Origin: Notospermus geniculatus | Taxonomy: Eukaryota > Nemertea > Pilidiophora > Heteronemertea > Lineidae | Assembly: GCA_002633025.1 (NCBI GenBank) | Contig: NMRB01000304.1 | Location: 378,488 to 442,487, forward strand | DNA: 64,000 nucleotides | Reading direction: 5' to 3' | Shown: piece after piece, positions 15,701-30,700 of the stretch | Numbering within the stretch: position 1 is the stretch's first letter | How the letters are laid out: each line of letters begins with the position of its first letter | Position numbers and translations under genes: made by a program | Notes under the pieces: model-generated | Database searches by the model: none | Seen by the model: only the letters and a program-made list of their open reading frames with translations | Told to the model about the DNA's origin: nothing

Positions 15701-18700
15701 ACAACTACAGATATTAATTTTCCCTGATGCCATCATGCTAATTAGTGGAGTTGGAAATTCATTTTTGTCATTTTTTTCATATGTATAACTTAATGATGTT
15801 ATTGCAGTAATATCAATTAATGGATCGATGCAATGATTTTCAATTCCATGTCAGAGTGCCGAGTTTGGACTTCGGGTCAATGTCTTAGTACACAACTGCA
15901 CGAGAATGAGGCAGTCAGTTCTAGGCTACTGCCTTGGACAACGGGTCTGATTCCCTGTCCAAACCATCCTGATCAGTGAAGTGATTTGAGGGGCTTTCTC
16001 CCTCACTTCAAACAGAACCTAGGAATACTGTGGAGCTGAGGATTCTTTATGCTCAGTTCTCTATTCCTGAATTTAAACAAGCATTTTTAAGGGTAGATCA
16101 GTATTATAAGTGCATAAGCAGATGGTTGCTTCAACTCGATGGCAACAAAACATCATCCTATAGATCGTTTTCACGAGACGTAACTCCGACAGTGTCCGCA
16201 ATGATGATGTTGCACGTTTTGCCCACCAGCAGCCAATGCATTTTGCGTTTCTGCTGGTGGGCAAAACGCGTAACGTCATCATCGCGGACACTGTCGGAGT
16301 TACGTCGTGAAAACAATCTATACTTCTTCAGTTTTCTGTTTAGTGGTATACTCCAGCAGCAACTAAATTTCATTTCTTCATCCAACAATAAACGTCTCTT
16401 TTGATTAGGTCAGCATCATGACATTGTTATTTTTAACCATTAGTGCCAACGTGTGCATGTGCTACACTCACTATTCCAAGGGGAGCCCTCTGTCTATTCT
16501 GAAATGAAATAATCAGCACAGTCAGTGAAAGTACTAATTAACGAGTCAATTAATAGCTTGTTAATTAACATTTAATTTATCAACCTATTGATTGACTCCT
16601 GTCTATCTACGTGAAAATGAAATATAAAGACATCAGTATATTGACATGAAATCTAATGTGGTTGAGGTTGATATAGCATGCAAACATGCAAGATTTAAAG
16701 GCAGTGGATTTTGAATTTAAACATCATACTCAAATGATGAAAGTTGCCTGAAGATATTATATTAGTTACAAATGATCTATTAATCAAGTATAATGCAATC
16801 ATGGAATGAAATTAGCTGTTTTGATGAAGCTTTGCCTTTTAATTAGCTCTCAAATGAAAAAAAAACTTGGCTGCATTTTTACAAGGTGAATTTATCAAAA
16901 TTCCTTTAATACTTGCAATAGTTGTTATGATGGAGGTGGTATTTTGCAGTAGTGTCTCAAAATTAGGTCATTAATTACTTTGATGTGTCAATGGATATTC
17001 TGACAATTGCAGACATGTGAGGACATGTGTCACTCACATGTGTTGCGGCCAGGAAATTGACAGTTCAATCCTGTGAGAATTTGTCCAGTATAGAGGAATC
17101 CCACTGACGTCATCAAGTCATGTGACTGGCCGTCAAAATGACGCAAACTGGCGTCAATAGGGTGCTACACGTGGATTGACGTTCCGCCTGACGCGACGAG
17201 ACACGACACGAAATAACGTCATTGCGTCATCGTGACGTTCCTTCAGGAAACATGTGGTCAATTTGACGGCCAACGTGGCCTTGATGACGTCACGTGGGAA
17301 ACCTCTATAGGTCTGATCACAGCAGAGAGAAATTGGCAAAATTATTTGTTGCTTGCTTTATTAGAAGACTAGATGACCATAAATGTGAAGAAGATACCAC
17401 TACTGCATAACACCAGAGGATGAATTCTTGAATTGTACCTACTTTGGTCCAAATGGCACCAATCTTCAAGAATTCAGCATATACCTAACAGATGGGAACA
17501 ATGTGGGGTGCATCACAAACTAGCCACAACTACCTAGCACCATTGGTACCACAGGATGAACCTATTTGGGTCAACAGCGAGGAAAATTCAAACATACTTC
17601 ATTGGTGAACGACGTTGATTTCATCGAGGACAACTTGTATTTGACGCGTCGCTTTACTGCTGTTGTACAATTCCAGTCCTTCGGATAGAATGGGTAAAAG
17701 TCATTTAAACATGCCCATGTTTGAATTCGGAAAGGATTATTTAGTCATGCACTTTTTATGTGGGAAAGAAACGTTAATCATAGACAGTTAAGGTGAAAAT
17801 ACGTACTTGAAGAATTATTCAGAAACTTCANNNNNNNNNNNNNNNNNNNNNNNNNNNNNNNNNNNNNNNNNNCCCCCCCCCCCCCCCCCACTCTGGTTTA
17901 ATAACAAAACAACGTACTAGATGACTGTTGGAGATTGAAGATATCAAAATGCATGCCAATACACAGAGAAGAAAAATGCTAAACTACTATTCTGGAAAAA
18001 AATAGTTCCAATTATTTAACCATAAACCAGATATTGGTGAAAATTTAATATGTAATTAGTAACGGAGTCATGTTTACTAGTGGTCTGACTGTCTTTCTAC
18101 ATACTACATTGATCTAACTTGGTGATTACAGAGATATTTGATGTCATTTAGATGGTAATCCGTCAGTAACATTTGAGACTTCCAAAGGCATTTTCCGTGG
18201 TGAAATGTACCGTATGTCATGTGCACACATCGTTAACATGATGATCCGTGGGCCCTGGGTCAACTTCCGAAAATTCTATACGTCAAGGTGCATTATGTGA
18301 CCCAAATTAGGCTACCACTCAGTGGAAAAGTCCCTATAGGTGCTGATATAGGAATAGTTTGTGAGAAGACCACACTTAGTGCTGTAAGGGTGCACCTGTG
18401 ACACATAAATTATTGTGTTAAAACATATAATACAGCAAAAGTAAAGGTTATTTGAGGAATGGCTGAGGCCCTGGTAATATTCTTCCTCTCCATAGGGTAT
18501 TTTCCATGGATACTATCTGTAATCGAGGCATTGGATTAGCTAAGCCAAACAAATGTCAAATTCTAAGCGAAAATGTTGAGAATGCCCGCAGTGGGTTAGA
18601 TGTGTGCTACCTTGGCATAGACTCCATGAATCATTAGAAGGAGATAATGCCAAGATACTACTGAGCGATTCAAATAAAAGTAAAATTTCAAACAACAAGG

Positions 18701-21700
18701 GTTTAGGTGAAGAGCTTTCCTGCAGTGCAGGAATGAATGTATTCCTCATTTCTTATGGGTTGAGCAGCACTGCTAACAACTCTTCACGGTCCCATTCCAG
18801 TAGAGATGAGGTTCTGTGATTCACAATATGATGACAGTATAGCGAAACAAAATACAAGCAAAGTGTTATCAAAGTTGGTGAGACTCAGGAGAGTTGTTAT
18901 TGGATGTAACTGCAAAGTTATAAGTTACGCGTAACATAGCTCGTGAGTTGTTGCGCAAGTTACGCATACCTTACGCGAATTTAGGGATGTCAATTGTGAC
19001 CTGCACTGTACTACAGTGATCTAACTTGGTGATTACAGAGATATTTGATGTCATTTAGATGGTAATCCGTCGGTAACATTTGAGACTTCCAAAGGCTTTG
19101 TCCGTGGCGAAATGTACCGTATGTCATGTGCACACATCATTAACATGATGATCCGTGGGCCCTGGGTCAACTCCCGAAAATTCTATACGTCAAAGTGCAT
19201 TATGTGACCCAAATTAGGCTACCAGTGGAAAAGTCCCTATAGGTGCTGATATAGGAATAGTTTGTGAGAAGACCACACTTAGTGCTGTAGGGGTGCACCT
19301 GTGACACATACCGTATTTTTCGGACTATAAGGCGCAGCCTTTTTCCTTGAAGAAGGGTCTAAAATTGGGGGTGCGCCTTATAGGGTGGTGCGCCTTATCT
19401 GCGGATCCAGTCTGACAATTTGATCAGAAGTGTCAAGACACTGACGAACCCAAGCATTCAAGCATGCATGGATGCATGCAAGCCAAAGTCATTGTCACAG
19501 TGCTGGTTGACAGATGATGCAGTGAACTGTGAACTGATGAAGTTTCAGTTAGGCCTAATTTGTCACAACAAGCTAAGAAATCATACAACCAGATCCATCA
19601 GTACCAACAGCAGAATTGCAGATGTCAATGGGTTCAAACAAGGCAATCAGACCCTGTTATTGTCTTGGCTGTTGTTGGGTCAATGCACACTGAGCAGCCA
19701 TGCATTGTATGTGTATAATATGCACTGACGCATTCACTGACAGGGCTGCGCCTTATAGGGAGGTGCGCCTTATGTATGGATTTCATCAGAGATTTTGGGT
19801 GACATTGGGGGTGCGCCTTATAGTCAGGTGCGCCCTATAGTCAGGAAAATACGGTAAATTATTGTGTTAAAACATATAATACAGCAAAAGTAAAGGTTAT
19901 TTGAGGAATGGCTGAGGCCCTGGTAAGTCTTCCTGTCCATAGGGTATTTTCCATGGATACTATCTGTAATCGAGGCATTGGATTAGCAAAGCCAAACAAA
20001 TGTTAAATTCTAAGCGAAAATGTCGAGAATGCCCGCAGTGGGTTAGATGTGTGCTACGTTGGCATAGACTCCATGAATCATTGGACGGAGATAATGCCAA
20101 GATAATACTGAGCGAATCAAATAAAAGTACAATTTCAAACAACAAGGGTTTAGGTGAAGAGGTTTCCTGCAGTGTCGGAATGAATGTATTCCTCATTTCT
20201 TATGGGTCGAGCAGCGCTGCTAACAACTCTTCACCATCCCATTCCAGTACAGATGAGGTTCTGTGATTCACAATGATGACAGTATAGCGAAACAAAATAC
20301 AAGCAAAGTGTTATCAAAGTTGGTGAGACTCAGGAGAGTTGTTATTGGATGTAACTGCAAAGTTGTTGTTAAATATACGATATCAATTCAACATAATGCT
20401 TTTTGGTTCATCACAGACTTTCATGGACCACTTTTTGAAACAGGGAAGTCAGACTAACATGACATCTTCAATAACAACAACATAACTATTCTGACAACAA
20501 CACTTAAGTGATATAAGCAGTTCTGCTTCCATGACACGCCTAGAATTTCCTTTCAATTTTCCTCCAATTTTGTTGGATTATACACTGATTGCACTTCACT
20601 ATAACGAGAATGATCATGTTGTCAAAATCTACCGGTATATGAAAATGTCCAGCAGTGATTATAGCCAAAATTGGATTTGTAGCTTTCATGTTTCTAACAA
20701 TTACATCATGCAGTCAACTACATCGAGATGAAAATAACATAAAATCAAGAACGTGATCTGGCCTGCCATTTTCAAATAAAGTATAAATAAATCTGGAGAA
20801 AGTGAGAATAAAGGAAAAAATAAACGTGTCATGGAAACAGATGTAATCAAACAGTTGGCAGGTTAGAATGAAATAAAAACATGCATTTTAGAAGAAGGTT
20901 CTTATGAAAAAAGTTTGTTTAATAATTGATAGTTATAAACAGGTTAGTGGCCCAGAATGGGGAAGAAAATGGGAGTAGAAAAAATGCAGCAGAGAGTTAG
21001 ATTGTTTTCAAAAAGACCACGAAGCCAAAATATTGAAAATCTGTCGTGAAAAAAATGCAGTAAGAGCTAAATATAGATGCCAAGATCTGCCCCAACCAAC
21101 TGGTTTGATTTTCAAAATTTAATTTGAATACGATAACTAATCTAATATACGAGAGAACTAGACAAAAACCAGCACACAATTTTTAAATTTCAAATTTCAG
21201 TGCTGACCTCCATGGCGGAGCTGTCCGCATCGCGCAAACGCAGGTCGAGGCTCGCTTCTTCTTTTTCGGCCCTAGAGTCACCGTCTTTCGATTTGTCGGA
21301 CCTATCCTCCTCCTTTGCAGAAGATTCCTCATCGGAGAGAAGCCCGTACTGTTTGAGGAAACTTTTCTCATCTTTGGTGGCATGGAACGACCATGCGCGA
21401 CCGACCTTCTTGTTGGGTTTTCGTGTTTTGTTTCGTCGTAGGGTGGCATATGGGGAATCACTTTGTAAAAGAAAAGTTGATAGCTAACAGAAATTTGCAA
21501 AAAACATTGGATCTGAAGTACATTGCCAGGGAGGTTTGACATGAAGACAGGGAAAGCTGACAATCAAAGACACACAAATCTTCAATCTGTAATCAAGCCA
21601 AGTTTGCGTTATTGCTCTTAAAAATCCAAAACAGCATCTCAATGACAGTCACTCCACCTTTTAGCAGACCTGAAAATAAGATGAATTAGTTTACCCTCAG

Positions 21701-24700
21701 CTATTCAAACTTGGAGCTGACTTTGACCTTGACCTGAAGTTAAAGGCAGTCATGATGGTGAAATGCGATGAGAACAGTCAAAAGCTAAGAATGAATTTGT
21801 TACACCAGTAACTTTGGGATGTTTCATATAAGCTGACCTTCAAATAAAGTTCAAGGTCAAATATGCCACAAGGTCAAGGCCAAATAACCATACTGTAGAC
21901 AGAACAAACTCAAGGACAACCACAGGTTGTTGCCACTGAAAGCGAATTAACCCAACACACATATCCATCTTAAGATGAAATGGGCTGTCACCGAATGGTC
22001 GGTACATCAATAAAGGTGGTGTTAATAGCCAAGATGCCACTGTTGTTTCTCATTATTGGTAACTCTGAATGAAGCAGGTCGAATGGCTGCTGCGAACTAA
22101 GATGTTGCCTCAAGCAATGTGTGTGTAATGTGAGGGCGTGTAAGCAAATTTACGGAAATGTGGATGAATATAAGGCATAAGCAAATATCGATGGAATGTG
22201 GGTGAAGATGGGGTCTGTGCAACTGAGAAATTATACCCCTTTACTGTGTAATTTTTTTCAGTTAACATTTTTCTTTCCAAAAAAAATTTGCCAAAAAAAG
22301 TATTTGACACATAAGGTTCCAGACATGATATAACATCCTACGCACTGTGAAGCACCATTTCCTTACAGGGTGTACTATTATATGTCCTACGCAAGCTGAG
22401 ATCCTCGGGTGTTTCCGGGGGTCCCCCCGGATTTACGTAATGACGTAATAGTATGCCGTACCCAGTTAAGGGGTTAAATTGCTGGGAATTTGAAATTGAG
22501 GATATGTTGAAGAAGTCATATTTTACTACAGTACCAGTTTGTGGCTGATGATGTGATTTGGACATTGACTTTCCAGGTTGAAGTGGGGAAATGAAAACGA
22601 TACACCTATAGCAAAGCTGCCACCGAGAAAGGAAGGAAATCCCATTCCATGAAAAGAAGCAAACATGATATTATGGCTTAAGAACTGAAGGTGTTGTCCT
22701 CCATCAACGTTAGGCAGAAATTATATTAGTGGCTGCGAGGACACCAAAATCACCCTTAACAATGGCAACTACAATCTGGAGAGAAAATGAACATTCACAC
22801 CTGAGGATTATGAACTGCTAGGCGTGCTGAGAAGATACAACAAAATTCTGGAAAAAGCATTGAAATTTTGTGAAATGCTTTTCCTAGGTGTTATCCAATG
22901 AGCATCCCTGTTGAGATTATTTGAAACATTCCTTTCTCTCCTATGCTTACGTTTGAGGAGAAAGCCTACTGTTAGGTCTTAAACCATGGTGTGAATGCTC
23001 ATTTCCAAAGAAACTTCGGCATCATGCTGTGGAATTCTTCCTGAACAATGTCAGAGTTTAGTCAAGGAGAAGCAATTAGGGTAAGGAGGAAGTTAGATGG
23101 GCTTGGGTGGAAAGTCAGAAGGAAGCAGAGTTACAGGTGGTTGTGTCGGATTCAGGTACAAAACAAACTTCTACTTATCTGGTTGTGTTAGACAGAAGTA
23201 ATCAGTTATACTTTTAGTCTTAATCATATAAGTTTCATTCCAAGGCATGGATGGTTACACCAATGGCCCAACAATCTGACCAACATGAATCCTGCCATTG
23301 AAAAATCAGAATTAATACTTTACACCATTAACTTCATCTTGATTATACCAGAAATCAGTCTCATTATTGATTTCTGATTGTACAATGTACTTTGCATTGA
23401 GGCTGAAGATTAAGAGCCAATAGCAAGCAAAGCAAGGGCACATCTAGTTTTGAACTTGGGCCTTGGTCAGTTTTTCCCTTACGATGAATTTATCAGTCAT
23501 GCAGCATACAGTGATTTAGACTTCGACCAGTTTTCTTTTCATTTGGGCATAGGCCTATGTCATAAATGGCCACACTGTGAAGCAAGAGTTAGTTATGGGT
23601 ATTGTCTCATTAGTATCGAGGTTTCTTTATTCTTTTTTCAACTGGAAAAAATAACAACGGTCTAAACTAATAAGCTTTAGGATTTCCATGAAAGCGCATT
23701 CAAAACATGATGCAGTTCTGGTGTTCCTATATCATTCAGGTTATCAACATTCAATGGGTTAGAAAAATGTGTAGTCTTGGGAACCACTAAAAAGTCTCCC
23801 ACAATTCTAACCTCCATAGGTAATTCCTTGTACTCTGCCTCCAGTTCTGCTCGAGACTGCCGAGCACTTGCTTTCTTCTCCTCCACTACAGATGGCATCA
23901 GAGCCTCGTCGAAAGATCGATTAAATAAACTAGCAGAAGAATCGTTTAGGACCATCGCGGATTGGGGGCGCTTCTTTTGCTTTAAGCTCTTCTGTTTGTC
24001 CACTCTTGGTGACATATCTACACTGTTCATGGTCGCAGACATGGGATGACTGTAGAACAAAATGGTGGCATATAGGGTCAAAAGAAATAGCTGTAGAGGT
24101 CAATGATTTGTCAAGGTGAAGGAGAGCTGTAGCAGAAATGGCTATCAAACTGCTTGGGAAGGTTAGCCATGGTAGTTCAAAAAGATATTCAAACCATGAC
24201 CGAAGGAAAAGTAATGTAAAATTCTTCAAATCTCTGACTGAAAATAGAAGTAAATCAATAAAATTTACCATAAATGCCCTTAACAATAGGCCAAAATCGC
24301 TATCAGCAAAATTTGTAAATTTACAGTAAGATAATGGGATTGCTTTGGGGGATTTGCAAATGGCAGAAGCAGCTACAAACTTCTCGTGAGGCTTTGGCAC
24401 ATGCAACAGCTGATCTAACCGACGTGGCATTAATCACATATAAACAAACTTGTTACCATGGCAACTGCATCTTTCTAGAAAATGTCGGAAAGTGACTATG
24501 ATCCAGAAGGGTTGACTACACAGGCATAACTGGAGGCACTGAGTGGCACCTTAATTGCGCAGTACATTTCATTTGGCTACTACGTACTGCCACCTGTCAT
24601 GCTAAGAATTTTAAACCATGCATTGGTTCAACCTTTTCCTTCACCTGAAAGCAGTTAATGCCTGAAACAGTGAAGCAATTAATTTTGACCCTTTTCACAT

Positions 24701-27700
24701 ATGTACTTTGCCAATCACCATTTAATTCAAATTCATTTTATGCCTTGTAAAGCAAATTATTTTGGTTTCTCAATATCTCCTGACTTCAGAATAGGGTCCT
24801 CAATAAGTGAAACCGTGATCACCGTCAGTTGAGGCTGTCATCATTATAACTAATCATTATGACAAATTCATCAGAAATAATGACTGATGCACCAAGTACA
24901 CCATGAAGGGAGTAGCAACTTCACAATCATTTGCATTCTGAAGACTCGTCTCTTCATCTGAGAGTATTCCTAACAGTCTTCACCCAGAATTATTATGCAG
25001 GACACCGTTGTCTCGGTAGTCGATGTGGAGTCGACTCATCTGAGATGTCTAGACAGAGTACTTTTCCAAGTAGTGTCAGAATTAATTAAGAGCTTGCAAG
25101 CGTTGATTTGATATTGGAGATAATCCTCTATATAGAGGAAAATGAATGCCAACGCAAGTCTCTGGATTGCTGACTGTCGGATGACAGTCCAATGAATATT
25201 TTTGATTCTTAATATTTCTTGGTACTGCTTCAGAGAGACAGATGCTGGGCATATGCCAACTCATAGGGTTGTGTCCATGGGCAAGCATTAGCGAAGAACC
25301 CTTAAACTGGTAGCACACTTATGGAGCTCTCAGTAAGATCATCTCTGCAAGCCATGTCTGTGCAGATCTAAAATCTATACTGCAGGTTTGTCCGATATGG
25401 CTCTCACATACAACTTCCAATCTCGCAGTTCATGGATTTATATCTGTGCTGCCCGCTTAAGGCTTTAACATCATATTTTCCAATTCGATGAATATTTGTG
25501 TCATCTGAGTGAGTTATGGATGTTTCCTTGCCAGAAAATCTGACACATTTTGCCCAGGGGTTGTGGTCGCAGTCAGATATTCAGATGAAAGTGACCGTTA
25601 AGAATGTGGACAGTCCTGGCCTAGAGGAATCAATATTAATGAAGTCACCAGATTCTAAAGTCAGATTGATCACCTGAGGGAAGTTTATGACAAATACTAG
25701 TCATCAAATCAAAAATTCTGATAAGCCTCTTTTACAGGGCAACTGGATAGAATGTATCGCGACTTTCACAGGACTGGTGCAAAAATGTAATGCAATGCCG
25801 ACACCCTGAAACCATAATATGTTACAGAGTTAATTGTTAGATAGTTGTGTTCCTTTCACCAGTCTGACACCCTGTACTTACAACCGCAGAAGACCTTGGT
25901 ATATTGGGTTAATTCCTTTGAAACTAAAAGGAAGAATACATTCGATGCAGTTAGTTTTGGTTCAGAGATTCAGGGAGATGTTGGGAGGTGAGCGATGACC
26001 TGAAACTTACTCAAGGGAACTCAAGGGAACACTTTTACGAGATGGATGCTTAATGTCTGATAATTCCCCCCCCCCCATAACTAACAGAGTACCTATATGC
26101 TGGAAACTCTTGGACCTGCCGCAATTGTTTCCATCTGATTCAGTTTTTCGAATCAGGACACCTCTTCTAGGACATCATCAGGCAGTTCATGCAACTGAAA
26201 GCTACTGCGAGTTAGAAACGCGGCACTATGTTGTCACAAAAGTACTTCAGTATTCCTGCTATTCATAATGTCCATTATCAGGACAACACCATGGATCAGC
26301 CTATGACTGATATTCCAATAATCACTAGATACCGGAACCATTACTTGCGGCTCCAGACAGTGATTGATATTCCCAGGATTAAGCCACTAGTTTGAGTTAT
26401 CAGACGAACCTAATGTACTGTATTAGCTTTACGGATGAAATCCCAGCTATTGTTGCCACCCAACATGAGCTGGACCATCTGTTGAATACCCAGCCAACAA
26501 CATGCGGGAACAAATTTTAATGATTGTCAAAACTTTTCAGATTTTCACTTTCATTACATTCATTGAAATAAACGATCTCAACATAACGATTCGTAATAAA
26601 TGAGAAGAAATAGTGTGCCATTTTTTTGCTGCACTTATTGATCACCACTTGGCAACCAACAACGAGGAACACCACATGTTGTCATGATTTAGGTTTTAGG
26701 AGTCTCCCATCATCCCCCAATGAAAGCATCTGAATAATCTGAAAGAGACATACAGTAAACAATTTATAGCCAAGGATGGCAATATGAATTGCTGCAAAAG
26801 TACTGAAGACAAATATGAATACACAAAATATAACTTGGAAGAACAAGGCAATCCTTCATATCGGGCTGTTCTGAATTTTCATACCAAACAAGAAACCAAG
26901 GATGAACCATAAAACACTTTTACAAGAACTAGGTTCGGCAAGAAACTTGAGGGCCCAAATCACGAAATGAGCAAACGTTTTAAATTGCTCTCAACTTCTG
27001 GACTGATATATAAAAGTTATTGGGGAAATCACCTCAAGTCCGAGTACATTGTAACACAAACAACAGGAAAACAGAGAAAAAGTACAACAACAAAAAGAAA
27101 AGAGCAGATCTTGGAGATGTGCAGGGCTTCCGATCAGGTGTTTGAATAAACTGATGAAATGATTTAGTAATCAACTAATGGCAATAATTCTAATCTTTAG
27201 CGATATTTCTCATGTGTTAGGCCTCTTACTCTTTACTTGGTTAAGGGGGCTTTTTTCCCAAAGACAATTGTTTGATGTCCATCCAAATAGAGGATGAATT
27301 TGAAATTGACAATTGCTCTGTTATCATAATGGCATTCGTGAGCACATGGCTTTTGGGAATTGAAGTTGAATGTTGCTTGTGTTCCCCACGGAAACTCTGC
27401 AGTATGTGAAGGAGAGGAAAATAAAATTTCTGAAAATATTAGGAAGAAGTACAAGTCTGATTGTGTTTCTTACCAAACTCAATCAGAATTATTCAGCCTC
27501 GCGAAAATTTAACGATCAAAATTTTTGACTTTTTCATAGTGTTTGTCAATATTTCTAAAAAAGGCAAAAACCAAATGGCTGAGAAAAAGAAAATTAATTT
27601 CAAATCTTTTGTGAAAATCAGTCACCTGGTACTGTACGCCACCTCTGTTGTATCTTAAAACTTGCTGTCGGTCGACGTAGCCCTCATTTCGAAAAGGCTT

Positions 27701-30700
27701 TAAGCTATTACAAGATACACAACTTTAGAGTGAGCAGGATAAGGGGCTGAGAATTGCAAAATATTGATCAAATTCATCTGCCTCATGTTTCAAAGATGCT
27801 TTGAATACGACTTGATCACAGTCTAGGTATCAAATAACTTGTAATAATGCATAATTTTCTTCCAATTGGCTGTTATTCCATAAAAGTGTAACATGAATCC
27901 TTGTCTGATGAAATATGGGAGGAGCAACTAAATGTGAGGTAATAATGTTCACAAATGAGTTTTTCCTCTGGTATTGCCTGCTAATTGAAACAGGATTGCT
28001 GAGTTTCCGGTGAAATGTTTCATCAGCCTGATGGAAAAAGGGTGCAAGCCAGAGCATGCACGTGCAGTGTTAACCTCTCTAGACACATGCCCCACAGTTC
28101 AGAGGGGCCATATTCATGAAGCCTTTGCAACTTTGCGTGCACGCAAATCTATTGTAAGACAGTCGGTGAACAATAGGGCATGTGCAGCCAAACAATAGAC
28201 TTGCGTGCATAATAAGTTGCGACGGCTTCGTGAATATGGCCCCAGATTGTTTAATGTACTGGTATAACATTATCTAGGTTCCCCATACCTCCAGTGTTTT
28301 CACAAAATATACAAATGGAGACCATAACTTTTCAATCGGGGAATGCCCATTGAGTAAAGGGAAACACTAAGAAATGGCAACACCAAGGTACTTCACACTG
28401 GGTTCAAATCATATTGAAATTTTGATTTCACCAAAAAGAGTTCTGCATTCTGCCCAGAGAGGCTAACAAACCCAAGATCTGCTCCTGCTCTGAAAGAGAA
28501 GTCACATCAATACATTTTCAAAAGCCATGCCATCGACAGAGACTTGAGCTTGGCTATAAATACCAATGCATGCGTGTACTAACATTCACTGTAAGTGCAG
28601 TCAATTCTGCTTGAAATATGAAAACATGACACTACTTGAATCAACATGCAATGCCTAACTCTAACTCTAATGCAAGAGGGAAATGCTATACATGGAGTAT
28701 AATTTATTTTGTCAAGCATCAACTCTCTGGCATCCAAATTCAAACAAAAGTCATTTTGTGAGAGATCCATTATGTTTGCCGGGACCATCTTTGACAGATG
28801 GATGCCATAACCTTTTTTGCATCATCGCTGCATTCACTCCTTTCTTAAAATCAACATTTGGAGACGACGTTTCCTTTTATATCATTTTGTGTGTCATTCT
28901 TTGTGCTTTCTGTTGGATTTCTTAAAAATCAACAGAACACTAAATCATGGTTAATACCCCTCTTTAGTGGGATGAACAACCATCACAACGAAAGGATGAT
29001 GACATAAATCCATAACACCAAGTCCAAATGGTTACTTGTACTTCCAGAACCTTCCGACATTAGTCCAACAGATAGCCCATTACTGGTATTACCATGATAG
29101 TTGAGCCTCTTACCCATAGATGGCACTCAATCAGCAAACCTAGCACAACCATGATGAGACAACCTGCGCCATGCTGTAAGATAAACTGCATGCTAACATT
29201 ACCATTGGTTTTTGCAGCGCAACAGCGTTGCATATAACTTTTCAACGGGTCCAGACATGGCAGCAAGCCTCCAGACACAAATATTGATTAGATGTGCATG
29301 ATGAATCATTAATAGCAGAGAAATGTATATCATAAGGGTTGGAATGAATCAGTGCATGAATTAATTTTCTTCAGGTCTCTGCAAGTGGAATGCAAATGAG
29401 ACCATGGTGCTTCTTTTTAACCTATTCAGTTTTCATTAACACATCTTGGAATGCAAATTGGACTGGGGTGCTTCACTTGAACTGATTCAGTTCTCCTGCA
29501 GTAGAGATGACATCTCTTCGACAGGGCAGGTCTTTACCAGGGCCTGGTTTCCTTTTGTCTCAATCAAACAATTGACCAGAAATCCTCCTGGCAACAGCAG
29601 CCACTAACCTTTATCCAACTCTACTTTTTCCTAATCATGTTCTGCAACCATTTAGAAATACATGTATATACATGTCGTCAGTCCATTCTCCCAAGTTTGT
29701 CATCTGACATTATGGCCAGTCACCTTATTCACGATTGGCTCACTGTCAGGAATATTCAAATGGATGTACCGGTACTAGCTGTGTATCGTCTGTTTAATAT
29801 ATGGTATGGCCCGGCCTAACCCATTGGTCATGGAATATTTCCTTTAGTACGTCTGACTTACAGTCAGACGTACAAAAATAAAGTTGTGTTGTGGGCAGCC
29901 CAACCCGAAAGGGTTAATCTCTCTAAAGAAGGCACTGATATAATTGGAGAACTGTCACATGCAAATATAGAGAGACCATTCCAACCCTGTCATATCACAT
30001 ACGCCTGTTGTTAATTGTATAAATAGATAAAGAGATGGTGGCGATTTGATGATAGAATATTTCCTCTGTGGGTAGATAATCATCACTGCTAGGGAGAAGA
30101 TGCATTGTCTTGTTGAGGAAGCCTCCTCCATGATGTGTTGATGAAGTGGGTTTACCCACTTGAGTGCACTATATCTGTCCACTGAGACAGCCATCTACAT
30201 TGCAATCATGGTATGGACTGTTGGTAGGATGGTGGACATCACCGACTCCAAGAGGGGTACATGATGTGTTGATGAGCACTGCTGGGTATACCCACTTGAG
30301 TGCACTATATCTGTCCACTGAGACAGCCATCTACATTGCAGTCATGGTATGGACTCTTGGTAGGATGGTGGACATCACCGACTCCAAGAGGGGTAAGCTT
30401 ACATGATGTGTTGAACAGCGCTGGGTATATACCTACTCGAGTGCACTATATCTTTCAACTGAGACAGCCATCTCATTATACACTCGCAGTAGCCAGAGTG
30501 GCCACCACTGACTTGTGTAATGTCTGGTTATTCAGACCCACGTACGTAATGGCAAGGAGAGCGACTCTCTCTGACAGCACAGATGTTCTTCAGAGACCCC
30601 GCATTCCAGTGAATTTCCAAATATTTATACCAATACAATAATGCTGTATTTTTGCATGTTTGATATTGTTTGAATATTTTCCTGGTCCTCATGTTGTTGA

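Noticed and set aside
19420-19728. 102-codon frame inside the TA transposon, as a possible transposase.
   Set aside because: No catalytic or DNA-binding motif is visible, and the length is far below any transposase.
21183-21563. 126-codon minus-strand frame overlapping the linker exon.
   Set aside because: It is in a different frame from the one whose splice phases match both DUF4139 neighbours, and its composition looks random.
23930-24430. 166-codon minus-strand frame across the X-box gene.
   Set aside because: Copy B breaks it with an extra C, while the overlapping 121-codon frame stays intact. Only its first codons may belong to a real exon.
30164-30641. Open frames with repeated LRQPSTLQSWYGLLV peptides.
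   Set aside because: They are translations of the 136-bp tandem DNA repeat, and copy number differs between A and B.
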